In this document: positions 24,064-34,219 of the stretch, in pieces
Numbering within the stretch: the first letter of the stretch is position 1
Layout of the letters: every line of letters starts with the position of its first letter
Origin: Posidonia oceanica
Lineage: Eukaryota > Streptophyta > Magnoliopsida > Alismatales > Posidoniaceae
Length of the DNA: 64,000 nucleotides
Reading direction: 5' to 3'
Assembly (NCBI GenBank): GCA_037176725.1
Contig: JAZBRS010000029.1
Span: 45,332,001-45,396,000, forward strand
Program-made: the position numbers and the translations under genes
The notes under the pieces: model-generated
The model's database searches: none
Told to the model about the DNA's origin: nothing
Seen by the model: the letters and a program-made list of their open reading frames with translations, nothing else

Positions 24064-26170
24064 ATGGCCTAGTTTGTTGGTGATTCCCAGGTCCCTATTG
24101 CCCCGAAGGTCGTTCCTGTTTCGGCCCCTCTGGCTCCCGCGTTGACCCCCTCTGTGCCAGCATCTCCTTCTCTGGTACAGTTGCCTCCCCTCTATTTTGT
24201 GGGGCAATGGCAAGCTCCACCGGACCCGGTTGCCGAGTCCCTCTTGGCATCCGCCGTCCGCGCTCCTGAGGTGCCCCTGACTCCTCCTTCCTAGGGTATT
24301 GCCACTTTTGACACCCACCCTGCTGCGGTGACTTTCGCCTTAGGACCTCCGCCTCCTGGACAGTCTGCGTCCCAACCGCTTAATTCTAGTCCCCCACCGG
24401 TCTTGCAACTCAGCATACCCACTGATGGGTCCCCTGAGGTGCAGTATCAGCAGTTGATGGAGACTGCCTAGAGACTATAGGGCATGGCTCTATCTCTTTG
24501 CCCATCTTTCACTCTTGCTGCTCCCGAGGCTCTGCTGCGGCTTGCACTTGCGTTGCAGTCATTCCCTTCTGCTCCCCCGCCCAAACCATCGCCTCAGCTA
24601 CTCACTTCTCCGGCAATGGGGGCTCAGCTTCCGCCTCCTGTATATGCACAACACCCTGCACAGCATCCTCCTCTAGCACCTGGTGGCCAGTCCTTAGGAC
24701 TAGTTGGAGCGCAGTATCCCTCAGGCCCGCCGCCCGGCACTGTGTCGGTGCAGCAGCTAACGCTCCAGCACTCTGCATCACCTATCACTCAGCATGCTAG
24801 TTATTCCTACCCCTTGCATCAGCAATACCCTACCCCTGCATACATTCCAGCACACACAACACATCCACACGGATACGCCGCCCATCCCGTTGCTCCACCA
24901 GGCGATGCGATGGTAGATCCAGAGGAGCACCTTGGTGCGTCCTATGCGGCATATGTGGCCCCTGCCCCTGCTATACCACCTCCTTTGGCAGTAGCTCCAG
25001 AATCCAACGACGACAGGTTCGCCGTTGTGGAGAAAGCACTTCGACAAGTGCAAGGTATAGACCACCAGTCTTACCAGTTCCGAGACTTCTATTACTTCCC
25101 AGAGGCGGTGCTCCCACCGAAGTTTCGCATCCTGGTCTTTGAAAAATATTATGGTAGAGGCTGTCTAGTAGCACACCGGAAGGCATACTACGGAGATCTC
25201 GCTCAGCTCTAGGCTGACGAGAGGTTGCTTATCTGTTTGTCCCAGAAAAGTATATCTGGCCCTACGCTCAAGTGGTTCACCTCACTTGATATGGCCACCA
25301 TAAAGACATGGGACGACCTCAACCAGGCCTTCCTAGGATAATATGCCTTCAACCTTGACCTGGTCCCAAAGTGCGCGGACCTTGTCGCATTAAAGCAGAA
25401 CCCCGGCAAGCCGTTTGGGGAGTATGTCGGCCGCTAGCGCGCCCTTGCATCGTAAGTTCGAGATGGACCCTCTAACGAGGAGTCCATCGAGATTGTGATC
25501 GGAGGTGCGCAGCCCGCTACCGGGGCTCTACTCAGCATTCAACCCGTCACCACCTTCACAGCACTGATCCGGGCTGGCACCTGTGTGGAGAGTTCGCTAC
25601 GGAGTGGCAACTTCCCGGCACTCTCTGCGCTTGCCAAGCAGGCCGCCACCAGCAGCAACACCAACAACAGCACCAGCAACAACAGCAACGGTAGCACCAG
25701 CAACCGTCCTAAGAAGAAGGACTCACCGAAACCCGCTGTTGCTTATGTCAACCCCGCACCTGCACCCGCACCCCCGCCCATGCTCGTGCCTATTCTGTTG
25801 GCGGTTCGGCCTCCCCCGAATCAGGTAGTGTATGCACCAGCACCTAGGGCACCCCCACACCACAAATCACTACCACCGCCCAACCGGTGTATCCTGCCGC
25901 ACCGGTCCGGCAAGCGCAACCCCAGGGCCAGAGGCTGCAATTCAGAGAGCGGCGTCAATTCACCCTACTGGTGGAACCGCTCAATGCCGTCCTCCCCAAG
26001 GTCGCGTCATATCTGAGGTTTCCCGAGGTTCGCCTGCCACCAAATCCACTTCCCCCTTGGTATAAGGCAAATCTCTTTTGCGATTTTCATCGAGCAGTAG
26101 GGCACTCGACGAACAATTGCCTCACTTTGTGGGATGCCATTCAGAATTTGATCGAATTGGGAATGATCAC
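24064..26170 (+). pseudogene. gag: Element D gag
   Basis: The start codon at 24064 is followed at once by TAG where E and F have CAG (MAQ). The frame continues through proline-rich sequence (24484-24960), the Retrotrans_gag-type core (about 25010-25640: FRDFYYFPEAVLP, RGCLVAH, SGPTLKWFTSLDM, SFNLD-like, ESIEIVI, RVESSLRSG-like), an Asn/Ser-rich linker, and the knuckle C-x2-H-x4-H-x4-C (CDFHRAVGHSTNNC, 26079-26120). Many stops are TAG (for example 25210). The frame changes near 25880, so the knuckle lies in a different frame from the core. Gag would build the particle and bind genomic RNA. Broken. Confidence 0.85.
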
Positions 26171-27150
26171 CATCCACACGCACGAGGCATCCTCTTCAGC
26201 TCCTCCATCAGTATCAACCCCTGCACTAGCATCAGCATCCCCCCATGCCAGCATCGTCCGCTAGCCCCTCCCGGACCATCCCAATCCGGAAGGCGCGGGG
26301 ACCTCGGGAATCTACTCTCTCTCCCCTTTCTAGGCCTACTACGTCTGTGGTAGACCCCTCTGAGCATTCATGATGTCTCGGAGCCCTTCCCTCTCTCTCT
26401 TTATCGTGCGGCCATTGTCGGCTCCGAGTCAGGGATCCTTATGATTTGACCGCATGCCAGGCCGGGGTGCTCTGCCTTGTGCCCTACCATGCATCCTCAG
26501 GCCCTTGCCCCTATATACCCTCAGGCTAGACCGCAGGTCCGAATCCCTGCCTCCCTTTTAGGTAGAACCCCAGTCAGCCTACTAGCTAGGTCTTAGCCAG
26601 GACCCCCAACAACCTATCAGTAGCATCACCCTTTTCCCCCTCACCCAGTTTATGCCCCCGTAGCCCCTCTTGTGCTCGCAGCATAAGCCCTCGCGGTTAT
26701 TGACTTAATCTGGGACCCCCATCACGTGCCCTACAACTACGCCAGAGAAATGTGCGTGGAAGTCACACGTTCGGGGAGGGTCTACAAGCCCGCAGCTCGA
26801 GTGGTAAGGCCCAGCCGTCCAGCACCCACTGCACCCCCTCTAGCAAGCCAACCTGCAGCATCCCTAGCATCAAGTCAACTTGCAGCACCTCCAGCATCAA
26901 GCCAACCCTCTACACCTAGCCCTGTAGAGCCTTCCCCCAAAGCACCTCCTTCTACCACCAGAAAGCCGCACCATAAGACTGACATCACCTCCCAGCTTAG
27001 GAGGGTTAAAGCCGACATTTCAATTTGGGACCTCATACACTCCTCTTTCGAACACCACGAGGCTTTCCTCCGAGTGTTCCAAGCAGCCCATGTGTCCCAA
27101 GCTATAGAACCCGCGGCCCTGGAGAGCATGGTTGGCGTCATCGCGGAGCC
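26171..27150 (+). pseudogene. Element D gag-protease connecting region
   Basis: It corresponds to E 43540-44480, which is open in one frame. In D the first part is degraded, the segment with REMCVEVTRSGRVYKP to ISIWDLIHSS, AFLRVFQAAHVSQAIEP and ESMVGVIAEP (26726-27145) is in a second frame, and the protease returns to the gag-start frame. VTRSGR and the HREAFL...AHVSQ.I.P segment are typical of Ogre polyproteins just before protease. Function of the segment is unknown. Confidence 0.75.
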
Positions 27151-27580
27151 CAGATCATCTCTTTCACGAGTGATGAGCTGCATTCGGTGGGGATTAATCA
27201 CAACCAGCCCTTGTTTGTCACAGTGCAATACAAAAACTTTCGCATTCCCTTATTGCTGGTTGATAATGGATCAGGCCTTAATGTCTGTCCCTTGTGCACT
27301 GCAACCAGGCTCAGATTCAAAGCCGAGGATATCACCCCGGCGATAAAGGGAATGACAGTTTTTGACAATACCCACCATGACGCTCTTGGAATCCTGATTA
27401 TTCCTCTCGAGATTGGTCCGGTCATCTTCGATGTAGAATTCTACATTGTCGACTTGGAGCCCAATTTCAATCTTTTGCTTGGGCGCCCTTGGCTGCATAA
27501 GCATTAGGTCATCCCCTCGACCCTCCACTGCTTGATTAAGTTTCGCCGTGGCGATGATGTTATCGTTGTCATGGCAGAAA
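27151..27580 (+). pseudogene. pol: Element D retropepsin-like protease
   Basis: The segment begins SFTSDELHSVGINHNQPLF. The aspartyl protease signature VDNGSGLNVCP has its Asp codon at 27262-27264, and the C-terminal LLGRPWLHKH follows (27475-27504). A TAG at 27505 replaces a glutamine (E has KHQFIPSTLH). The DNGS form, in place of D-T/S-G, is what I know from Ogre proteases, so it is not a defect. The enzyme would cut the Gag-Pol polyprotein. Confidence 0.85.
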
Positions 27581-30015
27581 ACTTCGAGAAAGAGCAGATC
27601 AAGGCGGTTGCACCTATCTCTTCGCAGACTGTCCCTTTTGACCTCGAACTTTCAAATGCATTGTATCGAGTTAATCGGTGTGAGGCGGTTAACTTTATAC
27701 CTGATCTTGAACGTGTCAACTCTTTGGCCGTTCACAATAACCCCTTCAGGATGGTCGAAAATGTCTGTCACAGGTGGGGCTATGTCAAGGGAACGCCGCT
27801 CGGGCGGTACGGCCAAGGAATCGTTGAGCCGGTCCAAGCAACAGAGCGAAGAGATTCTGAAGGACTCGGATATGACCTACAGTCCAGCACAGACAAGTGT
27901 ACGCAGCCCAAGGATCAAAGCATCGCCATCCCGTGGGACCTCACTAATTTCACCAGTGCAAGTATCCTGGATCCAAGCAGCAGTAAAGCCACAGAACAGC
28001 CGGTGTCATGCTTAAGCTCTCCACCGCAAACAAAAGAATGGGTCTGCATTGAAAACTACTACTCAGATGAGGAGTAGTCTGGCATAGTCAACGCAGCCCC
28101 AACCAGTAGTAAGGATCAGCTCAGCATGACATCATCTCGGTCAGTTTGCTTGGCACTCACTGACGCAATAGTAGAGTTGGTAGGCCCTGTGGCGGGATTG
28201 ACAGTTTCTCCTCTTCCTACAATTTCACCAATGTCACCGACAGCCACAGCAGCACCTCTGGGGTCAAAAGCACGCCCTTCGGCATTATCCAGCAATCTGC
28301 CTGTGACTGCAGCCGCACCAGCATGGAAATCACCTTCTCCGACGGAGCAGTCAGTTGGATCAGGCGGCAGCGTGACTCGGCCTGCATCATTGATAGTGCC
28401 ACAAGCAAGTCAGGCGGCTCTATCAAGCACACCGCTGTCAGCTTCAGTAGATCTCACTTTGCGGAGGATTCTTGCCGCTGCTATTGGGAGACAACCACTG
28501 TCACCCATGGGCACCGGCGTTTTGTCCCCAAGCATAGCAACCCAGCCATCGGTCCTCCCAAGGAGCACTTGTGCATCCCCTCTAATAGCAGCAATGACCC
28601 TAGCAGCCTACCCGACAGTAGTGAGGCAAGTGCCCCAAGCAGCAGCAGGCCTAGCGATCGCCCAAGAGTCAGAAGTAACCGTTGCCTACTACGTCGACTC
28701 GCCCTCGGATGAGGAGGGAGCAGTGGCTGTAAAGGCTGAGGTCGACTTTAGGATGGGAGACTTGGAGCAGCTGTTCCAAGAACAACTCAGCTCCCTGGTA
28801 GAGGACATCGTAGGGCATGAAGCAGTATAGAGGAAAGGGAAAGCCGTGGCTACGAAACCCTCCATCATGGCCATTGAAGAAGATCTAGCAGTAGCAGTGC
28901 CCACTAGACCAGATGAGCTCATCACTTGGCAGCCAGGCGGCAGGTCTAAGTGGTATGTGCAATCCATGCCCCATGCAGCACAGCAATCAGCAGTAGTAGC
29001 ATCACAAGCACCCACATTAGCAGCATCGCAAGCATCCGCATCAGTAGCATCACAAGCACCCGCATCAGCAGCATCGCAAGCATCCGCATCAGTAGCATTG
29101 CAAGCACCCGCATCAGCAGCATCACAAGCATCAGCAGCAGCCGCACTGCAAGCATCAGCATTAGCACAGCAAGCACCAGCAGCATTAGCACGACAAGCAC
29201 CAGCAGCGGTAGCATCGCAAGCATCGGCATTAGTAGTACAACATGCATCAACATTGGTAGCATCAGCACAACATGCATTAGCACCCATAGTATCAGCATT
29301 AGCATCTGTAGCGCATCATGCACAAGCAGTAGCATCGCAGCCAACCACACAAGTAGCAGTAGCATCACAGGCAACAGCACAGCATGCACAAGCAGCAGTA
29401 TCGCAAGCAACCGCACAAGCAGTAACAGCACAGGTAGCACTAGCACAAGCAGCAGTACAGATAGCAGTGGTAGAGTCAGTGGAATCAGCAGAGTCAGCAG
29501 CAGGGTCAGAGCAAGCAGAGTAGACAGGGCAAGCAGAGCAGATTGCCAGGACAGAGGTCGCGCACCGAGGATACAGGAACACTCGGGTAAGCGTGACCAT
29601 CCTGAAGTGTCACTAGGGCCAAGCAGCGGAACACTTGCACTCCTTCGATATCTCAGATCCCACTTTTGAGAAGGAGATCCTCTTAGAACTCATTGCATAT
29701 GAAGAGGAGGAAGATACAGGCGAGGATGAGAATGACGAACCATCGCCTGAGTTCCGGCCCCACGACGACGATCCATAAGGCCCCAACCTCCATGTCGAGG
29801 AAGAGATAGAGGTTGTCAACATTGGCACTGCAGAGGAGGCCAAATAGGTTCGCATTAGCACCCACTTATCACCCCAGGCTAGAGCAGAGTTCATCGCATT
29901 CTTGAAAGAGTATGCAGATGTCTTCGCCTGGAGCTATGAGGATATGGTCGGCCTCGATGTTGAAATAGTCGTGCACAACTTGCCTTTGGATCCAGATGCA
30001 AAGCCAGTAAAGTAG
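27581..30015 (+). pseudogene. Element D protease-RT linker
   Basis: About 800 codons in the protease frame. It has a conserved start (NFEKEQIKAV, VNFIPDLERVNSLAVHNNPF, VCHRWGYVKGTPLG), a stop TAG after YYSDEE at 28075 shared with E, and then a long low-complexity Ser/Ala/Pro/Thr-rich part. The end is a conserved acidic stretch leading to RT (EFRPHDDDP, LHVEEEIEVVNIGTA, YADVFAWSYEDMVGLD, HNLPLDPDAKPVK). A second TAG shared with E stands at 30013. The latter stretch is the usual Ogre/Tat region just before RT. The low-complexity part has no known function. Confidence 0.75.
28970..29525 (+). repeat. Ala/Ser/Gln-coding trinucleotide-like expansion in D linker
   Basis: Units such as GCATCACAAGCACCCGCATCA encode A-S-Q-A-P-A-S repeats, in phase with the polyprotein frame, for about 180 codons. 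E lacks the expansion. The opposite strand gives Cys/Asp/Ala- and Leu-rich ORFs, which are shadows of the repeat. Confidence 0.8.
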
Positions 30016-30830
30016 AAGCTAAGGCGATGGCGACCGCAGTGGCTACTCATGATCAAAGAAGAGATCATGAAGCAGCACAATGTTAACTTCCTCACGGTCG
30101 TCCTTTACCCTGAGTGGCTTGCAAACGTTGTGCCGGTGCCCAAGAAGGATGGCCGAGTCCGCATGTGCATCAACTATCGGGACCTGAACAAGGTGAGTCC
30201 CAAGGATGATTTCCCACTACCGCACATTGACATCCTAGTCGATAACACTGTAGGGCACAAAATGCTCTCTTTCATGGACGGCTTTTCCGGCTACAACCAA
30301 ATTAGAATGGTGGAAGAAGACATGGAGAAAACCTCTTTCATCACCCCTTGGGGAGTCTTCTGCTACCAAGTTATGCCGTTTGGGCTGAAGAATGCTAGCG
30401 CAACCTATCAGAGGGCAATGACTGCATTATTCCACGACCTCATGCACCAAGAAGTTGAGGTTTACGTGGACAATATGATTTCCAAGTGCAAAGAGCCTGA
30501 GGATCATCTCGCCTGTCTAAGGAAGCTCTTTGACTACTTGAAGAAGTACAAATTGTGACTCAACCCCAGCAAATGCGTATTCGGGGTATCCTCTGGCAAG
30601 CTCCTGGGCTACATTGTTAGCCAGAGGGGGATTGAAGTGGACCTGATGAAAGCAAAAGCCATCGTGGACATGCCACCCCCTAGGACTGAAAAAGAAGTCC
30701 GAGGCCTGGTCGGACGCCTGCAGTATATCAGTCGGTTCATTACACAGCTCACGCCTATCTGTGAACCGATCTTTAAGCTCCTAAAGAAGCATGCACAAAT
30801 CAACTGGAGCAAGGAGGGCCAAGCTGCCTT
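30016..30830 (+). pseudogene. pol: Element D reverse transcriptase
   Basis: A Ty3/gypsy RT with most blocks readable: VVPVPKKDGRVRMCINYRDLN, FPLPHID, LSFMDGFSGYNQI, TSFITPWGVFCYQVMPFGLKNA, ATYQRAM, and the thumb/connection LLGYIVSQRGIEVD and PRTEKEVRGLVGRLQYISRF. The catalytic box reads YVDN (30463-30474), where YVDD is required: the second Asp is Asn, a G-to-A change. One in-frame TGA follows KKYKL (30556). It would copy the RNA to DNA; this copy cannot be active. Confidence 0.9.
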
Positions 30831-31278
30831 TGACAAAATCAAACAGCTTTTGATCAAGCCTCCTGTCTTGGTTCCTCCCACGCCGGGACCTCTGCTTCTC
30901 TACCTCTCTACCACGTAGCATTCCATGGGCACCGTCCTGGGCCAACATGATGGATCCGGTAGAAAGGGACGCGCTATCTATTACCTGAGCAAGAAGTTTA
31001 ATGATTGTGAAGCCAGGTATAGCGCAATGGAGAAGACCTGCTTATCTCTCTTCTGGGCAGTGCAAAAACTAAGGCATTACATGATGGCGTACCCAGTTCG
31101 TCTTCTCTACAGGCATGACCCCATCAAGTTTCTCTTCCAGAAGCCAGCTATGGTGGGTAGATGCGTCAAGTGGCAGGTGCTGTTGTCTCAGTACGACATC
31201 ACCTTTGTCATACAGCAAGCCATGAAGGGTCAAGTCATGGCAGATCATCTTGCTGACTTTCCCTTGCCTGAGTACTAG
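30831..31278 (+). pseudogene. pol: Element D RNase H (first, gypsy type)
   Basis: It contains PPTPGPLLLYLS, HSMGTVLGQHD, IYYLSKKFNDCEARYSAMEK, FWAVQKLRHYM, CVKWQVLLSQYDI and MADHLADFPLPEY. A TAG stands at 30916 in place of glutamine (E has STQHS). The strand position that normally carries the first catalytic Asp reads LYLST. Loss of that residue is a common state of the first RNase H in the Tat lineage, which relies on the second domain. Confidence 0.8.
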
Positions 31279-31360
31279 CCTCTCCAGATGCAGTTTCCGG
31301 ATGAGGACATCCTCTTTGCAATGGAGGACTCAGAGGAGAAGGACCCTGAAGACCTAGAGT

Positions 31361-31740
31361 AGTGGCAGCTCTATTTTGATGGTGCTGTCAACAAGAAGGG
31401 TCGAGGCATAGGTGCAGTACTGACAACGCCACAAGGACAGATGATTTCCTTTGCAAGGAAGTTGACCTTCAAATGCACTAATAATGAAGCAGAATATGAA
31501 GCATGCATCCTGGGATTGAAGGTCGCACTCGAGCATGAGGCACAGAAGCTGCATGTGCACGGCAACGCCATGCTGGTGATCTCCCAAGTGAATGGCGATT
31601 GGAGAACAAAGGATCCAAAGCTTGTGCCATATCACGAACATCTGCTAAAGCTAATAGAAGAATTTGCAAGCATCCGCTTCTCGTACATGAACAGAGCAAG
31701 GAACGCATATGCAGATGCACTAGCAACCTTGGCATCCTAG
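31361..31740 (+). pseudogene. pol: Element D second RNase H (aRH type)
   Basis: The dual-RNase-H arrangement RT-RH-aRH-INT defines the Tat lineage. Seen here: WQLYFDGAVN with Asp at 31378, NNEAEYEACILGLKVAL with the Glu, then HGNAMLVISQVNGDW where the third acidic residue is Asn (31564; E keeps GDAML), and AYADALATLAS with the last Asp. A TAG precedes WQL and a TAG (31738) replaces Trp in ASW. The domain would remove RNA from the hybrid during reverse transcription. Confidence 0.85.
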
Positions 31741-33087
31741 CTTAGTATACCTGAAGACCGTGCAGTGGATGTATCAGTTACCTGCATGGAGCAGCCTGTG
31801 CATTGCATGAGCATAGAGGAGGCAGACCCAGTAGAAGAGCAGCCTTGGTACCACGATATCAAGACCTTCTTGGAGTCTGGCAGCCACCCGCCTGGCACCT
31901 CAGTAGTAGATAGACAGACTTTGGCGCGCCTGGCGTCAAAGTATGTGTTAGGAGAGGGGCAGTTGTACAGAAGATCTTACAATCAGATGCTCCTGCGCTG
32001 CTTGAGCAAGGTAGAGGCCGACACACTGATGCTCCAAGTTCATGTAGGGACCTGTGGCCCGCATATGAATGGTGTGTTGCTGGCCAAGAAGATCATGCTC
32101 CAAGGCTACTTCTGGTCAACCATGGAGGCAGACAGTTGCCAGTTTGTGCGTAGATGCCACAACTACCAGATCCATGGCAACCTCATGCATGCTCCCCCAT
32201 AGGAATTGCACAGCATGTCCTCGCCATGGCCCTTCTCCACCTAGGAGATTGATGTCATCGACGTTATACACCCTACGGCTTCGAATGGTCATCGCTTCAT
32301 TTTGGTAGCGATAGACTACTTCACTAAGTGGGTGGAAGCAACCTCCTACAAGGTAGTCACAGCCGTGGCGACAGAGAAGTTTATCAGAAACAACATCGTC
32401 GCCCGGTATGGGGTCCCGCATGCAATCATCTTTGACAACGGCTCGAACTTCATTGCAAATAGGATTGAGGAGTACCTGTAGAACCTCATGATCAAGCATC
32501 ATAGATCCTCGCCCTATCTACCGTAGATGAATGGAGCAGTGGAGTCTGCCAACAAAAACATTGTGAAAATAATGAAGAAGATGGCAGAAACCCACAAAGA
32601 CTGGCATGACAAGCTCCCGAACGTGCTCTGAGCGTACAGGACATCAGTGCGGATCTCGACAGGAGTAACCCCATACTCATTGGCGTACGGTATGGAGGCG
32701 GTGCTACCCGTTGAAGTAGAGATCCCCTCGCTGCAGGTCCTACGGGAAGCAGAGCTAGAAGAAGCAGAGTGGGTTGAGGACCGCTGTGTCCAGCTCAACT
32801 TGATTGACAAGTGCAGATTGCAAGCAATGCACAACGCTCGCTGCTACCAGAAGCGGATGGCCAGAGCATACCTAGAGAGGGTACGGCCTAGAAGCTTTCA
32901 GTCAGGAGATTTCGTTTTGTGAGCCATCCATCTGCCAGACGATCGAGGTAAATTCCAACCCAACTGGCGTGGCCCCTTTGTGGTCAAGCAGGCATTCTCA
33001 GGTGGCACAGCAATTCTTGAGGACATGGACCAGGTTGGGCAGTCAGAACCGGTCATTGCATACTACCTCAAGAGATACTATCAGTAG
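31741..33087 (+). pseudogene. pol: Element D integrase
   Basis: The N-terminal zinc-binding part (LRCLSKVEADTLMLQVHVGTCGPH ... FVRRCHNYQ, about 31990-32175) has Tyr where the last Cys of C-x2-C is expected. The core keeps the triad: EIDVID Asp, FDNGSNF Asp and NGAVESAN Glu. The C-terminal part has DDRGKFQPNWRGPFVVK and ends LKRYYQ before the stop at 33085. Premature stops include TAGs in the CTGG or CAG context, a TGA for Trp near 32630 and a TGA for Arg near 32921. It would insert the DNA copy. The end is the end of the polyprotein. Confidence 0.9.
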
Positions 33088-34219
33088 TTCAGCCCTCGCC
33101 TTGCAGATCATTTGATCCCTGTCCTGTCCCCATGCATTTCCACCCTCTACACATCCTCATGCATCTCTTTCTCTTCAAGCATACCTCGTCCGCAAGAAAG
33201 GATCATCCTTAATCAAATCATCATCGTCATCCTCTTCTATCGATCATGCATTGCATTTGGCCCGATGATGAAATCGGACGTGCTAGCCTACTCTGGAAGG
33301 AGTCTCCCCTGCCTCACCTGACACTACTTAGATGTCTTAGCTAGTGAGGGAGCCACCACTCAGTGAGAACAGGCAAAATATCCAAACCCCCTAGAACTTG
33401 CACCTCCCAAGGGAGATAAAATGCTAGGGTGTCAGTGAGAGTGTAAGCAAAAAATATATGTCTGAGCATGGGCATAAAAGAGAAGAGCAAATAAAAGGCG
33501 AAGGCAGAAGTAGGCCCTAGAGATAGAGGCATGTGGCGTAACCCTGTCCCCCCAACTTCCCTTGGAGAGGAGTCGAAGTTCGCGCCTGGCAAACCTACAA
33601 GTCCGATAGGGTCTAGCCACCCCTGCCTAGCAAGCAGCTCCCTAGCTTCCAACTAGGTGCCCATTACCTCCAAGTTAGGGATAGGAAAAAACCTACACGC
33701 CTATGAGGGAGCAAAAAGAGCAAAAAATGAAAAGAGTAGGTGTTGATCCTTGAGAGTTTGGCGTGGAGCTTGTCCTCACTACACCACCACCCCCGCATTG
33801 CAAATACCTTTCCTAGAGAGCCACCAGCAAGTTGGGAGTTTGAGTAGAGTCCAGTGAGTCAGGGACCGCTCTCTTCCTCTGCAGCAGGTGCTAAAGCACT
33901 CCATATGCTGAGGGCTACAGCATACCCAAAAATCATGCATATGTCTACAACATATCCGAAGCCTTGCATACATCTATAGCACATCGATCGTAGTTCTTGC
34001 ATATACCCTTGCATATCAATCATAAACCATGCATGCAAGCTCAACATCAATCGTGCCACTTCTTTTATCATCCCGCTCTGCAAGGCTAGGTTCAGCGCTG
34101 AGACAGTACTTCTATCAAGCACGCGTTGACCCCCTTCAAGCTGCACTGGTTTAGAGCACCGAGCAGCTATCCCCCTGTGCAAGCAGAACTGCCTTTGTTA
34201 GAATATGCTTAATGCCTGT
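33088..34219 (+). other. Element D post-integrase region, cut by element E
   Basis: Non-coding sequence aligns in patches with E 50131-51350: a pyrimidine-rich start, the block with GATGTCTTAGCTAGTGAGGG (33330 and 50430), AGAGTCCAGTGAGTCAGGGACCGC (about 33847) and GCACGCGTTG (34117). It stops at TATGCTTAATGCCTGT (34219), matching E near 51350, where the LTR of E begins. No polypurine tract precedes the LTR, so this is an insertion point and not D's own 3' end. Confidence 0.8.
34215..34219. repeat. Expected left target duplication of element E (CCTGT)
   Basis: These are the five bases before the LTR start at 34220. The right copy would lie after E's 3' LTR, outside the window, so this is a prediction. 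Confidence 0.4.

Larger units (their letters stand above)
17515..34219 (+). mobile_element. Element D, Ogre-like Ty3/gypsy element, 3' end beyond the window
   Basis: D begins TGTAGACATCCC within B's accessory ORF; the five bases before it, CTCAC (17510-17514), are the expected left target duplication. It has 5' LTR 17515-22829, PBS 22831-22848, leader, and the gag-pol polyprotein 24064-33087. Its 3' internal region stops at 34219, where element E starts. The rest of D (accessory ORF, hairpin array, PPT, 3' LTR) should lie to the right of E and F, outside the window. It is non-autonomous: many stops, three frame changes in gag, and altered reverse transcriptase and aRH catalytic residues. Confidence 0.85.

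Noticed and set aside
28689..29446. Minus-strand ORFs with Cys/Asp/Ala or Leu/Met repeats
   Set aside because: Shadows of the Ala/Ser/Gln repeat in the D polyprotein on the plus strand.
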